64,000 nucleotides of DNA from positions 9,901,342-9,965,341 of the forward strand of contig NC_135549.1 in the NCBI RefSeq assembly GCF_964340395.1, written 5' to 3'. The DNA comes from Glandiceps talaboti. Taxonomy: Eukaryota > Hemichordata > Enteropneusta > Spengelidae. Both the position numbers and the translations under genes were made by a program. A model generated the notes under the pieces. It had not been told where the DNA came from and searched no databases. It saw only the letters and a program-made list of their open reading frames with translations. The stretch's first letter is position 1, and every line of letters begins with the position of its first letter. Positions 53,860 through 64,000 of this stretch are shown here, one piece after another.

Positions 53860-56800
53860 TTTTATAACAATTCAGTGTTCTGCCACAATTTTTATTAGGT
53901 AAGTAATTTAATGTAGAACACGTCCTACTTTTGTGCTTGAAACAACCAGAATAAACTGTGTGTATGTGTTTCATGTGAAATGTGTATGGAAACTATAAAA
54001 TTGAATACCTCGTTTTTAGGTAGGGTTTATTTTTATCATTTTCAATAATTTGTATGTGAGGAAATTAAATTGTAGTGGCAAAACTTTTCACCCCTACTTT
54101 CAATACAGTGACATAGTGAAATGAAACGTGTTCAAGAGTTGAATTCTGTATTTACTGGTACTTCAAATGAAATCCTTTGGATAGAAAGTGTCTCTCAGAA
54201 TTACTAGTAATTGTCATCAAAATCTCATGTGCTGTATTTATCTTTAAACATAGACATTTTCATTTGGAACTGTATGTTTTCAGTACACTGCATAAGAAAT
54301 CTTTCATTAGTCATGCAGCAGCACATACCAAGATACTAACACTTACAGAAAATACACTATGGTAATGCTTTGATGTGACCATTTGAAAGTGAATGCTGTA
54401 AAATATAGATAAATGAACACCTTACACACTGTAAAAATGCAAGACTATGTCCCAAAGCAAAGAACTTAATTGTTTGTTTACTCAAATTACTGTACATAGA
54501 ATCAATTCAGTTTTCTATACATAATATGTAGCCTTGGTTCTTGCCTTGATGTTAATGTCCTTTGAAGGTCACAAATCTGATGTTGAAGGTCATAGATAAT
54601 GCACACAAACCAAGAATGTTTTAGCTTGCGAAAAAAAGACTTTTTATCAATCAGACAATACATGTGTTTGCTTAGGGAAAATAGTAAGATACAGCTATGA
54701 TACCAGTGTTATAAGTGACATCGTACGGGCTAAGGAAAATGACAAACTAATATGTATATTGAATGAGCATGCACATGCATGTAAATTAAGTGTTTTCGCT
54801 ATGGGGGCTAAGTAGGTAAAATCTACATTAGGTATTTGCATGGTTCCTTACTAGCGTTTGTTAAGTGTTGTTGTGAGGAGATACAGTATATGTGAGTTAC
54901 AAAGGTATTTTTACCATGGTTTCCGAAAAACATGTTATGATACAAGATAGGAAAACATATAAGCAATATTTGACAAGATTCTCCCTCTGTTACTGCTGGT
55001 CTGGGTTCCCAAACCTTGACAACACTAAAACCATTGAAAAGACTAAGTAATTAACATGTACATTCTTGTATTATTTTTCATTTTTTGCAGATCTGAGTAT
55101 GATGTGGGACCAAGACCTCCCCCATTACAGTCAGCGCAAAACAACTAGTACTTATAGTATTCTAGCGACATCAGTGTCTAGAAATATTGGAAGCCCAAAG
55201 TCTGTGCAAGTAATAGACAGAATATCAAAAAGAAAGAAAGCATAGAACAGAATGACATTTCCTTTTACTATACAATTGTACTCTTCATACTAGCAGACTT
55301 AGAATTATAATATAGTCACTTGTGAGTTTTGTATGAATTAGGAAATGATGCAATAAATCATCATCATTGTCATCACAACACAGACAAATGAAAAACGAAA
55401 TGTTAAATAAACCGGTCTTGTAAATTGTATTATTTTTAGTGTTATTAGAATTTGACATGTAGACAGATTAGCAAACCTTGACAAGGGATAATGTTTATAT
55501 GAGAATGTTAGGTATAATCAATCAGAAAAGAACTGAGTTAAGTTATTGTCATCTTGAGATGGACAAGGCAGTCATTTTCATGCATACCTACATTTGTCAT
55601 GAGTTAGTTTAGCTTTTTAAACAGTATGCAGTTTATCTTAATAAGCGAATGAAGAATTGAAAAATTAAGTTATAATAGAGTCAAATTTGGCATCTCATTT
55701 TTTTCCCTTGATGAGTTTTTTGTGTTTCTTTTTTTTTTTGTGGTAGTAGCATAATGAATGAATGAAGCAAGTTATTTTGTAGATTTAAATTACAAGTAAT
55801 TATGTCAACTGTAAAGTACCAGTGTGTGTGTTTCTCAAAAACACTTGTCTGCTATTGTTGTATTTTGCTCTATCAGGTTCTGCATTAAATAGTTCAGTCT
55901 AATTTTAATACCCACATTTTCAAACTTGAATGCTTGTAATTTAGACTTTATAAATGCATAGATAGACATAACAAATTGAATAGTGCAGACAAAATTCATC
56001 AAATTTGTAAATGTAAGGCAATGTCACATGTATGATTTTACAAAGGATTCAAGTTAAGCTCAGCATTTGACCTTTGACATGGTAAATGGTTGGATATTAG
56101 CATTATTTCAAGACTAATAATCTAGGGTGCTATTGGTATGTAATGTATCTTAAATTATACTCACCTGTGCGTAATCCCTATTTAGCATGTCAGGCCGTTA
56201 AACCATTGCAGTCACACATTTCAAAAATTCTCTAGTTGTCTGTACATTGAAATTGTTTTGACATTACATTAATTGCAAAGTTTATCAATCTTGTTCGAAA
56301 ACTGTTTGTGATTTCCTCTTCAGTTCTTTCACAAATGTAGATTTGGCTGTTATATTATTTGATTGTCAGCTGAGTATTGTAAGTCATGTCAATAGAATCC
56401 ATGCTTCATTTCATCCAATTGTAAAAAAATTACACACACCATCTTTTTTTTGAAAAACTTTAAATGGCTTTCGTGTTATAGGATAGTTTCATTACCAGTT
56501 ATTTGTAACCATGTAATGTGAGTGATGTCAGGTGCTACCGTTTCACCACAGACCTGCTACTGACAATATAATGTACGTTCACAAGACAAAATAACAGCCA
56601 TGTGAAATACTCCATTCAAATGCACCCACCAGTTTTAGTTGCCCTAACGCAACCATCGGTTTCAGTTGGGTTTAAAAAGTGCCAAAATCATTGATACAAT
56701 GAGAGGAGGAATGGCTACGAGTTGTCCATGTCATCTTAAAAAAAGAAGGTGAATCAGAAGATGAAATCAAAGATATGAGGACAGGGATAGTTGCAGCAGT

Positions 56801-57540
56801 GTCATAATGCAGTATAATAGGTTAACATAAATATGGTTGATTTGATGTACTGTTTGGTAATTATCACTGTCAGAGAAGCCCATTGGCTGATTCATAAGTT
56901 ATTTCCTAGACATATATATACCAAGTTGCAGATGTTATTTTGAGGTTGAAGATAATTGCAAACATTATTCACAACTGAATGTAGTACATGTGACAGTGGA
57001 AATAACACATTTAATTAAAAAATGCAACTATTTTTTCATATGATTCTTACTATAACCATGACTACCACCAACCTTTTTAACAGAAATACAGTTTTGACAG
57101 AATGTGATTGCCTACAAATTGAGTTTATGAAAATAACAGGTAATTTATAGAATCAAGTTTTAATCCAAATGTGGCTGAGGTCCTGTTTATGAAAATAGGG
57201 TCTTTTGTGGAAAACATGGCGGGCTGGTGAAATTTTTCAAGTTGGATTACTGAATGGGGAAGGGTGATTCTGCAATTTCACCTAGATAGTTGCACATAAC
57301 ACTGCCATGTTGATATAGTGCAGACATTTGTTTAGTTGTCAGACCTGAGTGCAACTGGTAATGTAGACAGCCACACAGATAGTAGCTGTTTAGTGATAGT
57401 GTTGTTTTAACACTCACTGCTTGTCATTTATTAATCTTTAAAAAGAATATGTTAACTTCAAGTGAAATGTGTTTTACACTCTGTATCTGAACTATTCTAT
57501 TTAATAAAGTACTTACCTATGAAATAGTCCTATTTGTATT
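53860..57540 (+). other. Rap1 3' UTR region with probable UTR intron
   Basis: A strong donor TTAG/GTAAGT at 53899 and an acceptor TTTTTTGCAG ending at 55090 suggest a spliced 3' UTR. The donor lies only 39 nt after the stop codon, too close to trigger nonsense-mediated decay under the usual 50-55 nt rule. Polyadenylation hexamers AATAAA occur at 55352, 55406 and 57503. No other coding sequence is visible. Confidence 0.5.
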
Positions 57541-57596
57541 TTACCTGACTTGTCCTGACTCACCCGTGCAGCTAGCTTCTCAAAATCTAGCAAGTC

Positions 57597-58170
57597 CTAG
57601 TCAATCCAGCTTGACGCCTTCTCACCATCAACTGCGTGCACTTATATCTAAGAGAAGTAGAAAAACATGCAATATGTGGAAAATAGCTATCCTGGCACTT
57701 TGTGTGACTAGTTGCCTGGCAGATGTCAAACGCTATGATGGGTAAGACACAAATTCTAATGTTGGTACATGTATTCAAACTAACATCTGAGAAGGAAAGG
57801 AAAGAATATTGAACGAGATACTGTATATGTCTCTCCCACTATGTGTTACATGTCTTAGATTAGCTTGCATAGTTATATTACCAACACAACACAAGAACCA
57901 AATTCCACATTCCAAAAGACCCCTCCAGAGCCTTGAGATACAGGTGCATCCTCCATTGCAAGTAGTCCATCAATCTTATCTACCACAATCTATAATGAGG
58001 TATCGCAGTCTCCAACTTTTCTTGGTGTTCCGTATGTCGGTATGATCTGGTCTGTTCAATTTTATTTCTGTATCTATCTTGGGTGTATTTTTACTTAATT
58101 GCATGAAAAACCGTTAAATGGGTGCATTGCAGTCTATAAATAATAATTAATAAAATGAATGAATTAATAA
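57597..58170 (+). pseudogene. Duplicated carboxypeptidase first exon and partial intron
   Basis: The coding part 57674-57741 encodes MWKIAILALCVTSCLADVKR and two further residues, differing from the downstream exon by one Ile-to-Ser change in the signal peptide, with the same GTAAG donor. The 5' UTR and a segment of intron (57770-58165) match 62500-62890. The TATA element of the downstream copy is replaced by TCTAGCA here, and no exon 2 follows before 62 kb. It is probably a relic of a tandem duplication. An alternative first exon spliced to 63104 remains possible because frame and donor are intact. Confidence 0.6.
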
Positions 58171-58423
58171 CAAACATTCAGCTATATCTCTCTGGAAACA
58201 AATCATAGTGTATTTTCCCCATCCTCAAAGTCACATTACCAGTAGGTCTTCTCTAGTGCAACAGTTTGTCCACTTTCATGTCCAGATTATACAATTCAGA
58301 ACTTGATGAACAGCTTGCAAACTGTATAGTAGTGTCAGTATACAAGCTAAGTTTATAACTAGTCATTCTATAGCCTAAACAGGTGCATTTAGAGTACTGA
58401 CATGATTGCTCTATAAATACTGT

Positions 58424-58775
58424 GGTATCTGTACACCCCTATCCAACACAAGCAAACAAACCCATAGCCCAGACAGCTATATACTCTGGTATGTGAAGAT
58501 ATCTATCCAACACAAACCCAGACACGTGTACAGTGTCGTGTTTGAGTGCTCACAGCACTGTACTCTGGTATGTCAACATATCTATCCAACCCAAAGCCCA
58601 GGCAGGTGTACAGTGTCGTGTTTGAGTGCTCACAGCACTGTACTCTGGTATGTGAACATATCTATCCAACACAAACTCAGACAGGTGTACAGTGTCATGT
58701 TTGAGTGCTCACATTGCACTGTACTCTGGTATGTGAACATATATATCCAACCCATAGCCCAGACAGGTATACATA
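58424..58775. repeat. ~81-bp minisatellite
   Basis: About four units containing ACAGTGTCGTGTTTGAGTGC, CACTGTACTCTGGTATGTG and ATATCTATCCAAC. A 149-residue open frame over it is a by-product of the period being a multiple of three. Confidence 0.85.
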
Positions 58776-61700
58776 CACTGGACCATAGATCGTGGAGAGG
58801 GCCATTGCACACATACACAGTGCAGTGTGTCATGCCACCAAACCAAATGAGCTAGTGAATACTGCCCTCTATGGCATACTACAGTGACTGAAGACCGTCG
58901 CTAGCGCTTTATTTAGGGGACATCATTATTTATGGTCGGAGGGGGGGGGGTAGTTGGCGGAATTGAGGGTGTCACTCGAAAATTTCAATGTTATGGGGGG
59001 GGGGGGTACTGCAAAACAAGAGAAACGGGGGGGGGGGGCTACTTATTTAAAAAATTTCACTCATAATTGCGATCCACTATGGGATATAATACTCTGAACA
59101 TAACTTTTAATTTCATCCTTCAAAAAACAATTCACAGAATGTTTTATTTAATAATCTTGTATTTTGCTACTGTTGATATTCATATTTTAAAAGTATTTGG
59201 GGACTGAAGGTTACTCAAAACAGGTGCGAAAGTCTCATTAAGTCATAAATGCTGTCATTTTAGTTTTAAAAATTCCATGGAGACACCCCCTCCTGACACC
59301 CCCCCCCCCCAACCACCACCACCCCCTTTCCCGCGGCCGCATAAGCGGCCTCACCGACTTGCATAGCAGGTAGGGTAAAACCTATACTCTCTAAACCCTG
59401 GCACTTGTGATAAAATCGTAGGGAGAACAACGTATACGTAGTCAACACAATTACATACATGTACAGGACAATTGAACAGAACATTTGGGAAAAATAGACA
59501 ATTGCAAAATAATTACATTTGTTTTTATGTAATTATTTTTGAATAATTATTCTATCAAAAAATTTGATTCACGTTTGTTGAAGTCAAAACGAAATGTATC
59601 ACTGCCTTCTAAAACCTCATCACTTTATATATATCATTAATACATGTACATGTATATGCAGTGTTAGTGTGTGTGTGGGGGGGGGGGGGTCACACAAATT
59701 TACAATGTCTAATAGGTGGGGGGGGGGGGTAAATTATTTTTTTGAGCGAAATGGAGGGTTACCCATATTTTCAAATTTTTCATTACCATTCCTCCGACCC
59801 CCGGCCGTAAATAATGACGGTTCCCTTACATGCATAAGGGAGCCTTCAGTAATTACAGGGGGAATCAAGCACGGTCTGTTGCATAAATAAAATGCTACTT
59901 TCCCCCGATTGCCTTTCTCTTAACTTACACGACCCGCCCTTTTGTTGAAATGTTTTTGAAACAATGGGTTAAAATGCTGTCAAGCGTCAAAAGGGACACG
60001 AGCTCAGGAATCAATGGAAAGGATTCTATCCCACCGCTGCCATCACATCGATAATTTTAATGGCATTCGTTGTTTCCCACTACTGCCACTAAAGTGAATG
60101 TGTAAATGCTTAGGTAAATATCGCCACTCCACTACAGTGACGTCATTATGCTGTCAGACCCTAGTCTAGCTGCTAGATATAAGACACATGATAGTTGTGA
60201 CATTCGTGACCTGTATTTGATAACAAAGGGTCGTCGTAGTCTAGTTTCCTATACGTGTTACGATCGTAGATGGAATTTTAGGTTGTCGTTTGCCGGTGTT
60301 ACTTTCATTATACTTTCGGAGTAGTGTAATTAGTGTCTTGAGGTAAAAATGTGGTGAAAAAATGTATACGCAATAATATTAAAAATCCTTGTTATTTACT
60401 GAAAAAAGTGTCATCTTTGTAATTACAAATAGTTAAAAAAAGTTTCAGATTTAGGATTAAAATGAACTGACGATATAATCAGGTGAGAAATAGTCATATG
60501 GTGTGATGTGTGAATTATTGCAACTAAAATATTGTATAGATAATGTTATCTGTGATGAACTACTTAGCACTCCTCGTATCGTGGCATCAACCATTTAATA
60601 TTTTGCTCCTATCTAGTACCATGTGGTACCAACAAGTGTCACCCAGTACAGAATGAGACAGATGTTACAAGGATTATTTCCCAATTTGAAAAGACAGAGA
60701 AAGCTACTCTCATCCCAAGTGATACTCGAGCAAATCATTTTCTTGCGTGACTAATCGCAAGTTCCATTTTAATGGAATACAATTTAGCGAGTCAACTGTT
60801 ACAAGTTGTGTTTTCGTCATTCGGAAAATAGAAAATTTGACATCGAAATAAACCCTTACCGAGTATATGTATTATGTGACGTATGTCCTGTCCTGGTATA
60901 TTTTAATGGTCGACCCGTCACGACACCTTACTATGCAAGTTACAGTGTTACCAATCAAATATCAATCTGTTTACTATTGACTTTCACAAGTTGATTTCGT
61001 AGTAGTAAAAAACTCCTGACCTGGTTTCAACTACATAAGAAATTTTTAATATTTACTTTTAGATCATCAATGATGTAAAACATAAACAATATATTATTTA
61101 GCGCAACGGAAAGATCTCTCCAGAACACAGTTTCCTATGATATGTACACAGCTTTCTCTGTCACATGCAATTTGCAACACTTCATGTTGTTGGTGGTGGT
61201 GGAAATGTAATGTCGACGCCTGTACAGTACAAATTATGCCCACGTACTTGAAACATTAATTTTTGTGATAAAAATAATTAATTTCTAGTCCTACGCATTC
61301 AGAAATATTGCCCATCTTTTATTATGAATGAGATTAGTTCGATGTATTCACATGTACGGTATCAATGTAGTTTTGACTATTAAGTGTTTTCGTTCCATCG
61401 GTATCGAATACATTCTAATTTACTTTAAATTATTGACCTACACCACTATAATACCGAATAGGGTGGTGCCTTGGTGTTGTTAAAATATCAACAACAAAAA
61501 AGCAATCAAAAAAGTCGTAAAAATCAGGTAAGATTCTGTACATGTAATGTACAACTTTGGGATAAAAAATGTTGGGTTTTTTAAACGGATATTTCTGGAT
61601 CTGAATGACCTACAACATTTTGTAAAGGGAAGCATGTGGTGCTAGGTACAATATGTCTGTAATGATATGCATTGCTGATAGTGTTATGTATCTTTGTTGA

Positions 61701-62221
61701 TGTTTCACAAAAATTGCCCCATATATTGATAAGCATAGGAATATATTATACAGTATCGGCTAAAAACCGCAACAGCTGAGCTAGTGGAAGTGCGCGTGAG
61801 ATAGTACTTAATTGTCCTGACTGACAGGTGACAGTGTCTTCATCCCAAAGATAAGACCGCCCTAATAATTTGAATAAATGGAGTCAGTAAATTGTCCCTA
61901 TAGTACTTAGAAGCTTATATGAAAGCCAGCGGTAACAGCAGAGACTTAATACAGACACATTGGTCTTTAGCAGTAGCATGACTTTGTGAAAATATGTACT
62001 TATAATGGGAAAACACTATTATATCTGCAGAATTAATGCACAACGCATGTATGGAGTATCCACTTTTAAATCGCTAAGTGCACAAAAGTGTTGACAACGA
62101 GTCAGAGCCTATTAAACGACATGGATGTCACAGACATATGTATTTATAACTATACATAATTCATTCTGATAATATGCAAAACATTTGGATAAGAGGAAAC
62201 ATCACTATCAAAACTACAGTG
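58776..62221. other. Region between the duplicated first exons, no gene recognised
   Basis: It holds the inverted G-rich element at 58915-59850 and several G or C runs of 9-13 bases (near 58940, 58995, 59026, 59300, 59676, 59717). The rest is AT-rich without a credible coding region. A 62-codon frame at 60806 has no recognisable features. Confidence 0.55.
58915..59850. mobile_element. Inverted-repeat element with G-rich arms
   Basis: CATCATTATTTATGGTCGGAGG near 58921 is mirrored by CCTCCGACCCCCGGCCGTAAATAATGACGG near 59791-59820, and the adjoining G-run sequence pairs less exactly. The spacing is about 870 bp. A GGGAGCCTTCAGTAATTACAG motif follows at 59839, as at the repeat near 3855. It contains no transposase. 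Confidence 0.5.
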
Positions 62222-62223
62222 TA

Positions 62224-62230
62224 TATATAA
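62224..62230 (+). promoter_or_regulatory. TATA box of the carboxypeptidase gene
   Basis: TATATAA lies about 90 bases before the ATG at 62317 and just upstream of the sequence shared by both copies of the first exon, at a spacing that fits a start site near 62255. The upstream copy lacks it. Confidence 0.6.
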
Positions 62231-62316
62231 GTCCCCGTCAATCCAGCTTGACGCCTTCTCACCATCAACTGCCGCGTGCACTTCATATCGAAGAGAAGTA
62301 GAAAAAGACACTCAAT

Positions 62317-63898
62317 ATGTGGAAAATAGCTATCCTGGCACTTTGTGTGACTATTTGCCTGGCAGATGTCAAACGCTATGATGGGTAAGACACCTAGCTC
62401 TATTTTAGTATATGGACACTTTAATATTGTTTAGAATGAAATCAGACGTAATTTAAAACATTTCATGTTCATTTGATACATGTCCCGCTTTTCAAATTAT
62501 AATGTTGGTATTCAAACTAACATCTGAGAAGGCAAGGAAAGAAAAACTGAACAAGATACCCGTATATGTCTCTCCCACTACGTGTTACATGTCTTAGATT
62601 ACCTTGCATAGTCATATCACCAACTCAACAGAAGAACCAAATTCCACATTCCGAAAGACCACTCCAGAGCCTTCAGATACAGACGCATCCATCGTTGCAA
62701 ATAGTCCATCAATCTAATCTACCACAATCTAATGACGTACCGCAGTCTCCAACTCTTCTTGGTGTTCCACATGGTCTGGTCTCTTCAATTTTATTTCTGT
62801 ATCTATCTTGTGTGTATTTTTACTTAATTGCAAGAAAAAACGTTTTATTGCAGTCATTCTATAAATAATAATGAATAAAATCAATGAAGTGGACTACCCG
62901 TCCAAAATGTAATGTTTTTCCTTCCATTTTCAACAGTTAGTACACAATCATGGCCGTCAGGTGTTGCTATGTCACACATTAAGAACTATTAACTGTGAGA
63001 TTTTAGCCTTTCGGCTTCTTGTAAAATACCTGGTGAGCTTCAGTTTAGACGTGTAATCATTTCGGATTCAACTAAATTTTGACACTTGTTATTGTAAACT
63101 CAGGTACCAAGTTCTTCGCATGGAGGCGATTGGTGAATCCCAAGTTAAAGCACTGACCAAATTACAAAGTGTGCCCGGGGTAAGAGAAATACACATCCAC
63201 ATCGATGTGATAACTATACCTGGTGAATTCTTTTTATAGATATCCAATTGAGAGTAAACTAACAGACAGACAGACTGACAATCTCACAAATGTCACTGAT
63301 AATTACTTAGACTGTATTCAATTATAAGATGCCATGTACATTTCAACCAAGTATGTCAGTATGTTTGCAATGATGAACAATTATAATAAAACACTATATA
63401 AATAATAATTATGTCCTACAGTCTTCTAACAATGTACAGTTTATTCTTTTTCATCGAACCTTTAAACATTTTGGTGTTTTATGAAATTAACACGATGATA
63501 CCACATTGACAGTTGTTAGGATCTAATATTCCATTCTATATATCCGATGTATTTACTGACATTCAATTTTAGTATATTTCATTTGTACAAGCCTCGCTTG
63601 GTGAAAGTGTCCAGCTTTAAAAAAACACACTATTGAAGTATATGCAATACATTATATGGAAAAGATATGACATTATTTTCTGTTTATTTCTGATAAGCTT
63701 GACTTCTGGCACTTCCCCCAAGATTTAATGGTCTCACCAACCCAAAGTGACTGGCTTCAGGATTACTTGAGAGAAAATCAAATCACCTTCAATGTATGGA
63801 TCGAGGATGTACAGCAGAAGATAGAGGAAACAACGAACAACACGCCTAGAACTCAAGCTAATGAGTTTGACTACGGAGTATACCATCCATTGGATGAG
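62317..63898 (+). CDS. Procarboxypeptidase A/B (M14), N-terminal part; continues beyond window
   Basis: Three exons are visible: 62317-62384, 63104-63179 and 63698-63898, followed by a donor GTAAAC at 63899. Phases join cleanly (115 residues so far). Residues 1-16 are a signal peptide (MWKIAILALCVTICLA). The next ~80 residues match the activation peptide of M14A metallocarboxypeptidases: YQVLRMEA, DFWHFPQDL, the DVQQKIEE helix, then FDYGVYHPLDE, the junction leading into the catalytic domain. The zinc-binding HxxE and catalytic Glu lie beyond the window. Expected product: a secreted digestive zymogen activated by trypsin-like cleavage. A-type versus B-type specificity cannot be judged without the catalytic domain. 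Confidence 0.88.
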
Positions 63899-64000
63899 GT
63901 AAACACATATCTGTTTTATTTTACATTGCTCTAGTTATTGCTATACAGTCGGAAGACCCAATAATGCTTTTTTAACGTGTATGCTATAAAGTAAATGAAT

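Noticed and set aside
57809-58045. Open frame present in similar form at 62566-62868, suggesting a small conserved gene
   Set aside because: It is duplicated intron sequence of the carboxypeptidase gene; the two copies differ by indels and lack coding-style conservation.
58406-58855. 149-codon open frame
   Set aside because: The frame results from an 81-bp minisatellite period and shows no domain.

Overview
The window is nuclear DNA from an animal. Genes have short GT-AG introns, the sequence is AT-rich, and long (TA)n, (GA)n, (GACA)n and (TTACA)n microsatellites are common. A protein combining TPR repeats, a beta-helix and a MYND finger, a gustatory-receptor-like seven-helix protein, a Penelope-like retroelement and tRNA-derived SINE-like repeats point to a marine invertebrate. 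An invertebrate deuterostome such as a hemichordate is my best guess, but the sequence does not fix the species.

Layout. (1) 1-3017 (+): the 3' part of a large gene with a winged-helix-like region, TPRs, a right-handed beta-helix and a MYND zinc finger. (2) 6510-8075 (-): an intronless seven-transmembrane protein resembling gustatory receptors. (3) 10.5-40.4 kb (-): three tandem genes for an ABHD6-type monoacylglycerol lipase. All have eight exons with matching splice phases and encode 320, 327 and 327 residues. Genes 2 and 3 come from a recent duplication of about 6.5 kb. (4) 18.8-24.6 kb, between lipase genes 1 and 2: a Penelope-like element with two perfect 115-bp inverted terminal repeats, followed across a (TA)n tract by a LINE with a long intact endonuclease-reverse transcriptase frame. 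(5) 43.6-57.5 kb (+): a complete Rap1 small GTPase gene with a non-coding first exon, six coding exons (187 residues) and a probable 3' UTR intron. (6) 57.6-64 kb (+): the start of a procarboxypeptidase A/B gene. Its promoter, first exon and part of intron 1 occur twice; the gene runs off the window.

The strongest unusual signal is a hammerhead self-cleaving ribozyme motif in each terminal repeat of the Penelope-like element (20496-20536 on +, 19066-19106 on -). The second strongest is in lipase gene 3: a LINE fragment landed exactly on the exon 6 splice donor, so the coding frame runs uninterrupted into the reverse transcriptase tail. Lipase gene 2 has its exon 7 acceptor region tandemly triplicated. 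Several foldback or palindromic elements lie between genes, including about 32.09-33.31 kb with a nested repeat, 42.38-42.78 kb and 58.9-59.85 kb.

The genes do not form one pathway. The lipase cluster is a family expansion in which mobile DNA has gathered between and inside the copies. Rap1 and the carboxypeptidase are independent neighbours. Exon coordinates were read by eye from splice signals, reading-frame continuity and agreement among paralogues.
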